Assembly: GCF_013283645.1 (NCBI RefSeq)
Contig: NZ_JABEKV010000007.1
Location: 1,593 to 65,592, forward strand
Source: Sinorhizobium psoraleae
GTDB taxonomy: Bacteria > Pseudomonadota > Alphaproteobacteria > Rhizobiales > Rhizobiaceae
Reading direction: 5' to 3'
Length of the DNA: 64,000 bases
A program made the translations under genes and the position numbers. The notes below the pieces were generated by a model. It did not search any database, was not told the DNA's origin, and saw only the letters and a program-made list of their open reading frames with translations. Below are positions 35,799-45,046 of this stretch, in pieces; within the stretch, counting starts at the first letter, position 1; each line of letters opens with the position of its first letter.

Positions 35799-36003
35799 GT
35801 CCTCTCCTTTCGCTCAATGCGGACAAGAGACCGTCCCGGGATCGCTCAATTGGCGTAGCGCCACCGCATATGTGCCATCGCAGCGTCCATTCGACCATCA
35901 CGGCGCGCGTGTTTTTCGGTTGGGCTTTGACGTGGATCAAGGCTGCCCTTGCGGCGAGGGAGTAGACAGATACGTAGATTCTTTCTTTGAAGGGAATATC
36001 GCG

Positions 36004-37107
36004 TTGTCGATCGATCATCTGCCGACCGCGAAGGATCAGCAACAGCGTGCGGTTCCGCCAGGAGCGGAGAAAACCGAACGCGAGCACCATGCGGTCGAAG
36101 TCCAAAGGAAGGCGCCTCTCAAGCGGTACGTGACCGTGGCGGTGGTGCTGGGCGCGCTGGGCCTTGCCGGGGGCGCCGGCTTCTACCTTTGGAAGCAACA
36201 AACAGCCAGTGCCCTGCCGGAGGGCATCGTCAGCACCAACGGTCGCGTCGAGGCCACTCAATTCGACATCGCGACGAAGATCGCGGGCCGCGTCATCGAG
36301 ATCGTGCCACGTGAGGGCGATGTGGTATTGGCGGGGAGCATGGTCGCCCGCCTCGATCAGGCTGAGCTCGAAGCGCAGCTGCGTCAGGCGCAAGCTGAAG
36401 TCAAACGCGCAAGTCAATCGCTTGCGGCGGCGCAGGCGCTGGTCGAAAGCCGCAAGGCCGAGCTGACATTCGCCGACCAGGAGCTTGAGCGCGCCGAAGC
36501 GCTCCTCGAGAAAGGCTTTGGGACACGCGAGAAGCAAGAGGAGCGGAGACAGCTAATTGTAAGCGCCGCAGCCGCCCTCAAGGCGGCGAACGCTCAGGTC
36601 GACGAGGCGCACGCGGCGATCGCGGCGGCGGATGCCCAGGTCGACCGGCTGAAGACAAGCCTCGCTGACGCGACAATCACCTCGCCTGGGCGCGGCCGGG
36701 TGCAGTATCGGCTGATCGAGCCGGGAGCAGTTTTGCCGGCGGGTGGTCGCATTGCCACCGTGCTCGACCTGTCGGACGTCTACATGACCGTCTTTCTCCC
36801 GGCTGGGGTTGCGGGACGACTAGCCATTGGCGATGAGGCGCGCGTAGTGGTCGATGCCGCTCCGGAATACGTCTTTCCCGCTATCGTCTCATTCGTGGCG
36901 CCTGAATCGCAGTTCACTCCGAAGACGGTGGAGACCCAGTCGGAACGCGAGCAGCTTTATTTCCGGGTGAAGCTAAATGCGCCACCCGAGTTGCTCAGAG
37001 GAATGGAGGAGGCGGTGAAGGGCGGCCTTCGCGGAATTGGCTACGTTCGGGTCGATGCCACGGCGGCCTGGCCCGCCTGGCTAGCCGTCAAGGTTCCCAA
37101 TGCATGA
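36004..37107 (+). CDS. HlyD-family membrane-fusion protein of ABC exporter
   Basis: A 367-residue protein if started at TTG 36004 (GAAGGGAA just upstream); the frame is open further but looks non-coding there, and GTG near 36,130 is an alternative. One membrane helix (VTVAVVLGALGLAGGAGFYL), then a barrel-sandwich domain split by a long coiled-coil hairpin (QLRQAQAEVKRASQSLAAAQ, AHAAIAAADAQVDRLKTSLA) and a beta-barrel (ATVLDLSDVYMTVFLPAGVA). It would bridge the ABC transporter and the outer membrane. It overlaps the ATPase gene by 8 bases. Confidence 0.82.
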   Translation: MSIDHLPTAKDQQQRAVPPGAEKTEREHHAVEVQRKAPLKRYVTVAVVLGALGLAGGAGFYLWKQQTASALPEGIVSTNGRVEATQFDIATKIAGRVIEIVPREGDVVLAGSMVARLDQAELEAQLRQAQAEVKRASQSLAAAQALVESRKAELTFADQELERAEALLEKGFGTREKQEERRQLIVSAAAALKAANAQVDEAHAAIAAADAQVDRLKTSLADATITSPGRGRVQYRLIEPGAVLPAGGRIATVLDLSDVYMTVFLPAGVAGRLAIGDEARVVVDAAPEYVFPAIVSFVAPESQFTPKTVETQSEREQLYFRVKLNAPPELLRGMEEAVKGGLRGIGYVRVDATAAWPAWLAVKVPNA

Positions 37108-39901
37108 GCGCGCCACACAGCCGAGCGTTGACATTGCGGTCGCCGCCTCGCTTGAGGGTGTCTCGCACCGTTACGGCAAGGTCGTCGCGCTCGACGACGT
37201 GAAAGTCACCATTCCGGGCGGCTGTATGACCGGGCTGATCGGTCCCGATGGCGTCGGCAAATCGACCTTGCTGGCGTTGATCTCGGGTGTGCGCAAGATC
37301 CAGTCGGGCTCAGTCTGGGCATTGGACGGTGACATGCGCGACCGGGCGCACCGCCAGCGCAGCTATGCGCGCGTCGCTTATATGCCGCAAGGTCTGGGGC
37401 GCAATCTCTACCCGACCCTCAGCGTCTTCGAAAACCTCGACTTCGTCGGGCGGCTATTCGGACAGCCGGAGGCCGAGCGGAAGGCACGCATCGACGATCT
37501 GTTGCGCAGTACCGGTCTCGATCCGTTTCCGGACCGGCCCGCAGGGAAGCTCTCTGGCGGCATGAAGCAGAAGCTGTCTCTGTGCGGCGCGCTGATACAC
37601 GATCCGGACCTTCTCATCCTCGACGAGCCGACGACGGGCGTCGACCCGCTTTCGCGCCGGCAGTTCTGGGAGTTGATCGATCGCATCCGTGCGCGCCGGC
37701 CGCAGATGAGCGTCATCGTCGCGACCGCCTATATGGAGGAAGCCGATCAGTTCGCCTGGCTCGCCGCGATGGACGCCGGCCGTGTCATCGCAACCGGATC
37801 TCCCGCCGAAATCAAGGCGCGAACCGGCGCCGACACCCTCGAACAAGCCTTCATTTCGCTGCTGCCGAAGGACAAGCGCGGCGACCATAGAGGCGTCCAG
37901 ATCCCGCCTCGCGTGACGCAGGCCGGCCCGCCGGCGATCGAGGCCGATGGGCTCACGAAAAAGTTCGGCACGTTCGCCGCGGTCGATCACGTGAGTTTCC
38001 GCATTGAGAAGGGGGAGATCTTCGGCTTTCTCGGCTCGAACGGCTGCGGCAAGTCGACGACCATGAAGATGCTGACCGGCCTCTTGCCTGTATCGGAAGG
38101 GAAGGCGTTCCTGTTCGGCAAGCCGTTGAACGCAGACGACATCGAGACGCGCCAACGCGTCGGCTATATGTCGCAGGCGTTCTCGCTCTACAGCGAGCTC
38201 ACGGTCTACCAGAATTTGCAGATGCACGCCAAGCTGTTCGACCTGCCGGCTGCCGAGCAGGGGCCGCGCATCGAGGAAATGCTCAACCGCTTCGGCCTCA
38301 GGGACGTCGCTGACACCATGCCGGAGAGTCTGCCGCTCGGCATGCGGCAACGGTTGCAGCTGGCGGTCGCCGTCCAGCACCGCCCCGAGATGCTGATACT
38401 CGACGAGCCGACTTCGGGGGTCGACCCCGTGGCCCGCGACCAGTTCTGGGAATCGCTTGTCGATCTATCGCGCAAGGACGGCGTCACGATTTTCCTGTCC
38501 ACGCACTTCATGAACGAAGCGGAACGTTGTGACCGCATTTCGCTAATGCATGCAGGCAAGGTGCTGGCGGCGGACGCGCCGCGCGCGCTCACCGAGGCGC
38601 GCCACGCCAAGACGCTCGAAGAGGCGTTCATCGCCTATCTCGAGGATGCGGTGGCCGCCGCCAAGGGACCAGCGAAAGCGCGCGAGCCTGCAGCCGAGTT
38701 GGTGTCGGCGACTCCCACCGCGGAGCGGACAAACAGTGCGCGATTCAGCCTTGCCCGGCTGTGGGCCTGCGCACGGCGCGAGACCGTGGAGATCATCCGC
38801 GATCCGGTGCGCATCGCCTTTGCCCTGCTCAGCCCCGTCCTCCTGATGTTCGCGTTCGGCTATGGCATCTCGTTCGATGTCGAGCATCTGCGCTTCGCGG
38901 TATTCGATCAGAGCCGCTCACTCGAAAGCCGGGAGTTCCTGGAGGGTTTCGAAGGCTCGCGCTTCTGGAGCCGGCAGCCGGATATCACCGCTCCTGATCA
39001 GATCCCGACTCGCCTCCGCGCCGGCGAGCTGAAGTTCGCGATCGAGATCCCACCTCTCTATGGCAGCGATTTGCTTAGGGAACGCCGCCCGGAGATTGGT
39101 ATTTGGATCAACGGCGACATGCCGAACAGGGCCGAGACCACGCGCACCTATCTGGGCGGATTGACGCTCGACTATCTGGCCAAGCAGTCCGCACGCCGCG
39201 CCGGGGACATGGCTGCCTTGCCCGGCACTGCCACGGGCAGCGAATCATCTGCCCTGCCTGTCAATTTCGAATCCCGCTTCCGCTACAACCAGTCGCTCAA
39301 AAGCGTCTATTCGATGGTGCCGAGCGTCATCATGATGATGCTGATCCTGATCCCTGCCATCATGACGGCGCTGGGCGTCGTGCGCGAGGTCGAAACAGGA
39401 TCTATCGCCAACTTCCGCTCCACGCCGCTGACCAGCATCGAGTTCCTGCTCGGAAAACAGGTGCCTTATCTCATCATCGGTCTCATCAGCTTTGCTACGC
39501 TGATGGTGTTGGCGCTGTTCGTGTTCGCCGTGCCGGTGAAGGGCTCTTGGCTGGCGTTGATTGTCGGCGCGTTCATTTATCTCGGGGCCTCCACTGCGTT
39601 CGGCCTGGTTGTGTCGACCCTCACCCGCACTCAGGTGGCTGCGGTGTTCGCCACTGCGATCATCGCGCTGATCCCGACTTCACAGTTTTCAGGACTCCTG
39701 GTTCCCGTCTCCTCGCTGTCAGGTGCCGGCCGCGCTCTCGGACTCGCTTTCCCGGCCTCATGGTTCCAGCAGATCAGCATGGGCACGTTCAACAAGGCGC
39801 TCGGTTTCTCCGAGCTTTGGCTCAACCATTTGGTGCTCGCCGTATTCGTCCTCGCCTTCGTTACCGCGGCAAGCCTGATTCTCAGGAAACAGGAGTCCTG
39901 A
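37100..39901 (+). CDS. Fused ABC transporter: two ATPase domains plus permease
   Basis: A 933-residue protein. ATPase domain 1 spans about residues 12-240 with Walker A GPDGVGKSTLL, signature LSGGMKQKLSLCGAL and Walker B LLILDEPTTGVDP. Domain 2 spans about 283-520 with GSNGCGKSTTMK, LPLGMRQRLQLAVAV and MLILDEPTSGVDP. An ABC-2 type membrane domain follows (about 560-933), starting with EIIRDPVRIAFALLSPVLLM, with a large periplasmic loop and several helices near the end. This is the RbbA/YhiH-like layout. With the HlyD protein and the next permease it forms a complete exporter; its substrate cannot be told. Confidence 0.88.
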   Translation: MHERATQPSVDIAVAASLEGVSHRYGKVVALDDVKVTIPGGCMTGLIGPDGVGKSTLLALISGVRKIQSGSVWALDGDMRDRAHRQRSYARVAYMPQGLGRNLYPTLSVFENLDFVGRLFGQPEAERKARIDDLLRSTGLDPFPDRPAGKLSGGMKQKLSLCGALIHDPDLLILDEPTTGVDPLSRRQFWELIDRIRARRPQMSVIVATAYMEEADQFAWLAAMDAGRVIATGSPAEIKARTGADTLEQAFISLLPKDKRGDHRGVQIPPRVTQAGPPAIEADGLTKKFGTFAAVDHVSFRIEKGEIFGFLGSNGCGKSTTMKMLTGLLPVSEGKAFLFGKPLNADDIETRQRVGYMSQAFSLYSELTVYQNLQMHAKLFDLPAAEQGPRIEEMLNRFGLRDVADTMPESLPLGMRQRLQLAVAVQHRPEMLILDEPTSGVDPVARDQFWESLVDLSRKDGVTIFLSTHFMNEAERCDRISLMHAGKVLAADAPRALTEARHAKTLEEAFIAYLEDAVAAAKGPAKAREPAAELVSATPTAERTNSARFSLARLWACARRETVEIIRDPVRIAFALLSPVLLMFAFGYGISFDVEHLRFAVFDQSRSLESREFLEGFEGSRFWSRQPDITAPDQIPTRLRAGELKFAIEIPPLYGSDLLRERRPEIGIWINGDMPNRAETTRTYLGGLTLDYLAKQSARRAGDMAALPGTATGSESSALPVNFESRFRYNQSLKSVYSMVPSVIMMMLILIPAIMTALGVVREVETGSIANFRSTPLTSIEFLLGKQVPYLIIGLISFATLMVLALFVFAVPVKGSWLALIVGAFIYLGASTAFGLVVSTLTRTQVAAVFATAIIALIPTSQFSGLLVPVSSLSGAGRALGLAFPASWFQQISMGTFNKALGFSELWLNHLVLAVFVLAFVTAASLILRKQES

Positions 39902-41028
39902 TGCGCAAGCGGCTCATCAATATTCTGGCACTCGGTGTCAAGGAACTTTACAGCATCCGCGCCGACCCAGTCATGCTGGTGCTGATCCTCTACACGTTCA
40001 CCTACGCCGTGTACGCGGTTGCGACTGGCGCCAAGCTCGAGGTCTACAACGCCTCGGTTGCCATCGTCGATGAGGACCGTTCCGAAATCTCGAGGCGCAT
40101 CAAGGAGGCCATCCTACCGCCTTTTTTCCAGGCGCCGCAGGAAATTTCGGCCAGCGAAATTGGTCCGGCCATGGACTCCAACCGCTTCATCTTCGTCATC
40201 GAAATCCCGCCGAAATTTGAACAGGACCTGCTTTCTAATCGGAGACCAAGCGTACAGATCAACGCCGATGCAACGGCGATTGCCATTGCAGGCAATGGTT
40301 TGGGCGACCTGCAGCAGATAATTGGCCAGCAGGTCCTGAGCTATGTCCAGAATGCCAGCGGGGGACCTTCGCTGCCGGTCAATTTCGTGTTCCGCGTCAT
40401 GTTCAATCCCAATCTGCACTCGCACTGGTTCACGTCGGTGATGCAGATCATCAACAATATCACCATGCTGTCGGTCATCTTGACCGGCGCCGCTTTGATC
40501 CGTGAGCGCGAGCATGGCACCATAGAACACCTGCTTTCCATGCCGGTGACACCCAACGACGTCATGCTCGCCAAGATTTGGGCGAACGGCCTTGTCATCG
40601 TCTTCGCGGCCGCAGTGTCCATGATGATCGTGGTGCAGCTCGTCCTTCAGGTTCCGATCGCCGGCTCGCTCTGGCTGTTCCTGGCAGGTACACTGCTGTA
40701 CCAGTTCTCGGTGACGGCGCTCGGCATCCTGATTGCGACCTTCACGACCTCTATGGCGCAGTTCGGGCTCTTGTGTATCCCGATTCTCGTGATCCTGCAG
40801 TTGCTGTCGGGCTCGAGCACGCCGCTCGAAACCATGCCGCAATGGCTCCAGAATGTGATGCAGCTCGCGCCTACGACACATTTCGTCAGCTTCGCCCAGG
40901 CGGTCCTCTATCGCGGCGCCGGCCTCGCGATAGTATGGCCGCAGATGCTCGCGATAACTGTCATCAGCGCCCTGATTTTTGTCTTATCCGGCCTTCGCTT
41001 TCGCAAAACACTCGTCGCCATGCAGTAG
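39901..41028 (+). CDS. ABC-2 type transporter permease
   Basis: A 375-residue membrane protein, one N-terminal helix (VMLVLILYTFTYAVYA), a roughly 180-residue periplasmic domain, then five C-terminal helices. The conserved EREHGTIEHLLSMPVTPNDVML motif region is typical of YhhJ/ABC-2 permeases. Its ATG shares an A with the TGA of the ATPase-permease gene (TGATG), so the two are coupled. It pairs with that protein's membrane domain. Confidence 0.88.
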   Translation: MRKRLINILALGVKELYSIRADPVMLVLILYTFTYAVYAVATGAKLEVYNASVAIVDEDRSEISRRIKEAILPPFFQAPQEISASEIGPAMDSNRFIFVIEIPPKFEQDLLSNRRPSVQINADATAIAIAGNGLGDLQQIIGQQVLSYVQNASGGPSLPVNFVFRVMFNPNLHSHWFTSVMQIINNITMLSVILTGAALIREREHGTIEHLLSMPVTPNDVMLAKIWANGLVIVFAAAVSMMIVVQLVLQVPIAGSLWLFLAGTLLYQFSVTALGILIATFTTSMAQFGLLCIPILVILQLLSGSSTPLETMPQWLQNVMQLAPTTHFVSFAQAVLYRGAGLAIVWPQMLAITVISALIFVLSGLRFRKTLVAMQ

Positions 41029-41239
41029 GCAGCCGACAAAGAGGCCGGAACGCTGTACTTCGAACAACTCCAAATCCTCATCCTGCTTCCGAGCGTTCGA
41101 TCACCTGCATGAACAACAGGGAGATCTCCGGAATGCGTGATTTCTTCGACGCGATCCTTGAACCCATGTCGATGGATATGGAGCCCGCACCGGACTCGAT
41201 TCGGGCGGAGCCCAGCTTGACGCTCAAGGCAGCGGAGGA
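41029..41239. other. Short gap between convergent genes
   Basis: No convincing gene. A 77-codon plus-strand frame from 41109 runs into the opposite-strand glycosidase gene and shows no family pattern. No clear terminator hairpin is visible. Confidence 0.4.
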
Positions 41240-42568
41240 TCAATGCTGTTCCAGCCACCCTCCCGAGAAGCCGGCCCTGCGCAGGCCAGACACTACCCGT
41301 GGACAGCGGCGCATGATGTTCCAAATCAAGCCCGTGCGATAGTTTTCGACCATCAAGACGACCGGCCCCTGATCGATGCCAAAATGATAGGGGCTGATCC
41401 ACCATCCGGTGGGGCTATCCTCCGCAGCAAACGTCCGGTTGAACGAGGGCACGAAGCCGTAAAGTCGCGTCATCCCGAGGCTCATCGTGGCAAAGTTGCC
41501 CGCCGTCGGGATCACGATCTCCGGCGCGAAAGGGAGGGAGGCGATGACGACCCACGGTGATACCGTCCCGTCGTCGGGGCCGAACGGCGCACCGCGAGCG
41601 ATGTAGTCGAAGAACTCCCGCTTGACCCCGTCCACCTCGCGCGTGACCCAACCGGGCCCGTCGCTCGCAGTGAACCCCCAACAGCGTTCTCCGTAACCGA
41701 CAAAGTTCATGGGATTGCGAATCGCATATTCCTGCTGGACAAAAGTTGCGTGACGACTGTTCTCGAAATAGTCGCTGTCGTGCTGCCGCATGAACTCGTC
41801 GCGGATGCCGCGGAAGTCCACCCACATATGCGAAAGCTGATGGGTAAAGAGCGGTCCCGAATAAAGAAGTTCGCGGCCGTAAATCTTTGTCCATTGGTAG
41901 GTTTCGGTATAGGCCGCGTAGCTTTCCGACGGCAGCGCATGGGTCGGTGATCCAAGGCCGAGAAGGTACAGCAGCAGGCCTTCATCGTACCCACGCCACC
42001 GATGGGGGATGAACCCGTGTTCTGGACGCCAGCCATGCGTCAGCGTCGGGCCACCGTCGCAGGCCCAGTTCCAGTCGGCGCGCTCATAGAGCGCCGTTGC
42101 TTGCCGGCGAATTTCGGATTCGTCTGGTGTGTCACGATCGAAATACGCCGCGACAGTCAGAGCCCCCGCGAAAAGGAACGCCGAGTCGATGGTAGACAAT
42201 TCGCACTGCCAGACGCGCCGCCCCGTCTCGATGTCCAGGAAATGATAGAAGAAACCCTTATAGCCCGATGCGTCCGGCTCTGGTCCCTGGGGAAGCTCCA
42301 TCAAGTATCGCAGCACCCTGCGGGTGATCTTCGCCGCAAACTCGCGGATGATGATGCCGCGTTCGACGCCGACGGGGGTCGCCGCCAACGCCATGCCGAT
42401 TGCCGCGATGCTTGCCGGGGCATCTGGTGCCGTCTTGTCGCGAACCAGACCGTTGTCCGGGTTCGTTTCATGAAGATAGTACAGCAATGTGGTGAACTGC
42501 AGCCGACGCCAGTCGTCGTCGGTCGGGAGTCCTTGGAGGTCAGCTTCGGTCGGCGGCATCTCCCGCAT
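41240..42568 (-). CDS. Glycoamylase-like family protein (possible beta-1,2-glucanase type)
   Basis: A 442-residue protein matching the Glycoamylase-like family (PF10091), an all-helical (alpha/alpha)6 glycosidase fold. Features: GYKGFFYHFLDIETGRRVWQ, ELSTIDSAFLFAGALTVAAY, WRGYDEGLLLYLLGLGSP and CWGFTASDGPGW, where acidic residues line the catalytic cleft. The family includes endo-beta-1,2-glucanases (GH144), relevant to cyclic glucans in rhizobia. There is no evident signal peptide. ATG 42568 is preferred over a TTG three codons earlier. The specific substrate is inferred. Confidence 0.78.
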   Translation of the reverse strand: MREMPPTEADLQGLPTDDDWRRLQFTTLLYYLHETNPDNGLVRDKTAPDAPASIAAIGMALAATPVGVERGIIIREFAAKITRRVLRYLMELPQGPEPDASGYKGFFYHFLDIETGRRVWQCELSTIDSAFLFAGALTVAAYFDRDTPDESEIRRQATALYERADWNWACDGGPTLTHGWRPEHGFIPHRWRGYDEGLLLYLLGLGSPTHALPSESYAAYTETYQWTKIYGRELLYSGPLFTHQLSHMWVDFRGIRDEFMRQHDSDYFENSRHATFVQQEYAIRNPMNFVGYGERCWGFTASDGPGWVTREVDGVKREFFDYIARGAPFGPDDGTVSPWVVIASLPFAPEIVIPTAGNFATMSLGMTRLYGFVPSFNRTFAAEDSPTGWWISPYHFGIDQGPVVLMVENYRTGLIWNIMRRCPRVVSGLRRAGFSGGWLEQH

Positions 42569-42759
42569 GGCTGTCAATCACGTGTTAAATGAAAGTCGCT
42601 CGGAGGGCCGTCGTCAATTGTCATGGCTGGGATCTCGTCGAGTCGGAATCGGCCACAGCAGAGAACGCATCTTTATGGCAACTTCAACTGGCTGCTCCAC
42701 GACGACATCACCAAGCGTGACGGCGTCGCATTGAAATCGTTGGCTCGCGGCAACCCGGC

Positions 42760-43371
42760 TCAGGATCTCGGGAAAGCGGCGCGCTTGAGCGCATCCCACC
42801 CCCGCTGGTTCGCCTGATCGAACGCCTTGCGCGCCTCCGACAAGGCCGAGCTCATCGATATCCAGGAGTCGCTTCCCGCCTGCTTCAATTTCTGCAGTCG
42901 GGCTTCGGCCTCCGCCGCATCCACCCTCATCTGCTTGATAGCCGCATCCATGTCGGCGCGCCTAGTGGCGGCGACCCTGGCCGCTTCGTAATGGAGCTTG
43001 TCCGCAGCCTCGCGCCAAGCTTTTGCTTGCGCAGCGGCAACCTTGCGGAAAGTCGCTTGTTGCTGCTCAATCTGCTCGCCGATAGTCTCGAAATAGCTTT
43101 CGACCTGGGCTTCGAAGCCGTGCCACAGCGACTCCAGCTGTGCGTTGCTGGCCTTTATGGCGGTTTCGCCCGCTTCAGCCTGTGCCTTGACCTGGGCCTG
43201 AAACTCGTCGCGCCGCTTGCTCAAGTCGGACATCAGTTGATCGACCCTGCGTCGAAGCTCTGTCTTCCCCTGATCGGTCTTGGTCTCAAGCGATGCCAAT
43301 ACGGCGTCCATCTCGTCGAGACGTTCCTTGGTCCAGCTCAGGTAGGAATGCATACTGCTTTGCTCCGGCAT
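42760..43371 (-). CDS. Coiled-coil protein, unknown function
   Basis: A 203-residue, almost wholly helical protein with heptad patterning from residue 15 to 170 (LDEMDAVLASLETKTDQGKT, AAQAKAWREAADKLHYEA) and no signal or membrane segment. Ala/Lys/Glu/Gln-rich composition and length resemble phasin-like or apolipoprotein-like proteins, though I cannot assign a family. A perfect FNR/FixK box lies 49 bases upstream of the start, strongly suggesting induction when oxygen is low. Confidence 0.7.
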   Translation of the reverse strand: MPEQSSMHSYLSWTKERLDEMDAVLASLETKTDQGKTELRRRVDQLMSDLSKRRDEFQAQVKAQAEAGETAIKASNAQLESLWHGFEAQVESYFETIGEQIEQQQATFRKVAAAQAKAWREAADKLHYEAARVAATRRADMDAAIKQMRVDAAEAEARLQKLKQAGSDSWISMSSALSEARKAFDQANQRGWDALKRAAFPRS

Positions 43372-43419
43372 GACAGCCTCCCTTTTTGAGCATATTGCCT
43401 AAACGAGGTCCTGCACACT

Positions 43420-43433
43420 TTGATTGAGATCAA
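43420..43433. promoter_or_regulatory. Perfect FNR/FixK-type box
   Basis: TTGATTGAGATCAA is an exact TTGAT-N4-ATCAA anaerobox, flanked by T and A that extend the dyad to 16 bp. It lies 49-62 bases upstream of the coiled-coil gene, the usual activator position in rhizobial FixK promoters. Confidence 0.8.
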
Positions 43434-43579
43434 AGCCGACACCGTTTGAAGGTCGGCGGCCCAAAAAGTCGTGAGTTGGAGGGGGACTTTGGTTAGGTCA
43501 CCACATCGCTTTTCAGCCAGCTATGCAGCCGGGCATTAGACGGTTAAGGAGGGACCCACCTTCTCCACCTGCTTGCCAC

Positions 43580-43609
43580 GGCAAACTTGCCGAGAACGGC
43601 AAGTTTGCC
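43580..43609. terminator. Strong 13-bp-stem hairpin
   Basis: GGCAAACTTGCCG and CGGCAAGTTTGCC pair perfectly around an AGAA loop. It lies downstream of the efflux operon (minus strand) and upstream of the coiled-coil gene. It lacks a T-run on either side, so it is an imperfect intrinsic terminator; a processing site or protein-binding palindrome is also possible. Confidence 0.55.
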
Positions 43610-43752
43610 CGGACCGAGATCGGTCACCTCGCGGGCATGACTCCACGGGCAGGGAGCAGACCGCGCTCCCTGGCAGGACCGCACGCACGCGAAGGATCCG
43701 GGGCCCTCGCGCGGCAGCCGCCGCGGTGATGGACTGCCCAGCGGTCCTGACC

Positions 43753-45045
43753 TCAGTACGAGATCTGCCCGTCCACGATCTCTCCGCTCGAGGGGGAAAG
43801 CTCGCGTTTCAACACTTCGCGTGCTTCGCCGCTGATGACAGCGACTGGAGCCACGACGGCCACGCGCGCTGCCGAACCTGCGAAATTGGCTGCCGCCACG
43901 CCTGCCCGATCCACGAATGTCACCTCGCCTCCCGAAAGCGTTTGATCGGCCAGGCGCCGGCCGAGCAGACGCACGATCTCAGGGCTGTCGGCGAAGGCAT
44001 TATGGCCAAGCGGATCGTTCGAGGCGATGGCGCTTGTGTCGATAACCGAAACACCAAGCTCCTCCAGCGCGGCGGCATAGGGCCTGAGATCGGACCCTCC
44101 GACCCGGTCAATTCCGCCCGACAGCCAGCGAGAAGCCTCGAGCGCCTTGTCTCGCGTCGATGTCAGGATCGCGAAATGCGGCCGTTTGGGCCCCATCTCG
44201 ATGAACTGGCGGCGAAACACATCGATATCGATGTCCGGCGACGCAAGTACGACATTCTTGATTTTGGCCGGGATTGCTTTTTCGCGCATGGCAACGCCGC
44301 GCAACGCCTCCGCGGCGAGCCAGCTTCCCATCGAATGCGCAAGGATCGTCACATCGGCGACGTCGGGGCTCCTTGTCGCTTGGAGGATCAGGTCCTCCAA
44401 GGCTCGCCGCGAGTAGTTGGCGCTTTCCTTGTCATAGAGATAGTCGAAAACGCGAGCCCGCGACGGCCAGGCGAAGAGGATCGGTGTCGCATTGGTGCCT
44501 GAGTCGTGAACGATCTGGGCGAAGCGAAAAACGGCATCGGCATAGGTGTTGTTGAATCCGTGGACAAAGATGAGCACCTGCCGCTTGGCGTTCCGGTTCT
44601 TGCGAAACCATGCGAGTGCCTGACCTTCCGTAGCAACCTTGCCGACTTCAAGGACTGAAAACTCCTTTTCCGGGTTCGGCGGCATGCGCGAGGGCCATTG
44701 CACCTCGCCGATCTTGCGGTTTCGATCCGGAGGAATGGAGACGGTGACGTTGTTGAGTGAGATCGCCGTTCCACGCTCGCCCGAATAGAGGCGACCGGGA
44801 TCGTCTGATGACTTGCGCGTCGTCGCCACCAGCATGTTCACCCGATTGGCGTCGCTGGCGGCCACCTGAAGAGGCTGAAGGACATTCTCCACCCGGGTAG
44901 CGCAGCCGGGTGCGACGAGGCAAAGCACCAACAGCGAAGCAAGCGCCCGCTGCGGAAACGGATGTATCGCAGTGGTCCGGTGCGGCCGGGCCTGCTGCCC
45001 CCGGGCGAAACGACGCCCGGGGAAAGAGAGACTGGAAATCGCCAT
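43753..45045 (-). CDS. DUF900 alpha/beta-hydrolase lipoprotein
   Basis: A 430-residue protein beginning 1 base after the RND pump stop. Long basic N-region, then LLVLCLVAPGCATRV, a lipoprotein signal with Cys near residue 48. The DUF900 hydrolase domain shows HGFNNTYADAVFRFAQ, the nucleophile elbow LAHSMGSWLAAEAL, Asp in ASPDIDIDVFRRQ and a C-terminal His in DPLGHNAFADSPE, a complete catalytic triad set. It would sit in the periplasm or outer membrane. Coupling to a pump operon suggests a role in processing exported compounds or envelope lipids, which is inference. Confidence 0.8.
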   Translation of the reverse strand: MAISSLSFPGRRFARGQQARPHRTTAIHPFPQRALASLLVLCLVAPGCATRVENVLQPLQVAASDANRVNMLVATTRKSSDDPGRLYSGERGTAISLNNVTVSIPPDRNRKIGEVQWPSRMPPNPEKEFSVLEVGKVATEGQALAWFRKNRNAKRQVLIFVHGFNNTYADAVFRFAQIVHDSGTNATPILFAWPSRARVFDYLYDKESANYSRRALEDLILQATRSPDVADVTILAHSMGSWLAAEALRGVAMREKAIPAKIKNVVLASPDIDIDVFRRQFIEMGPKRPHFAILTSTRDKALEASRWLSGGIDRVGGSDLRPYAAALEELGVSVIDTSAIASNDPLGHNAFADSPEIVRLLGRRLADQTLSGGEVTFVDRAGVAAANFAGSAARVAVVAPVAVISGEAREVLKRELSPSSGEIVDGQISY

Positions 45046-45046
45046 G

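Noticed and set aside
35799..36537. Long minus-strand frame opposite the HlyD gene
   Set aside because: Its body is antisense to a clear HlyD protein; only its last part coincides with the DUF982 relic, which is reported separately.
41109..41342. 77-codon plus-strand frame after the ABC permease
   Set aside because: It overlaps the 3' end of the opposite glycosidase gene, with no ribosome site of note and no family pattern.
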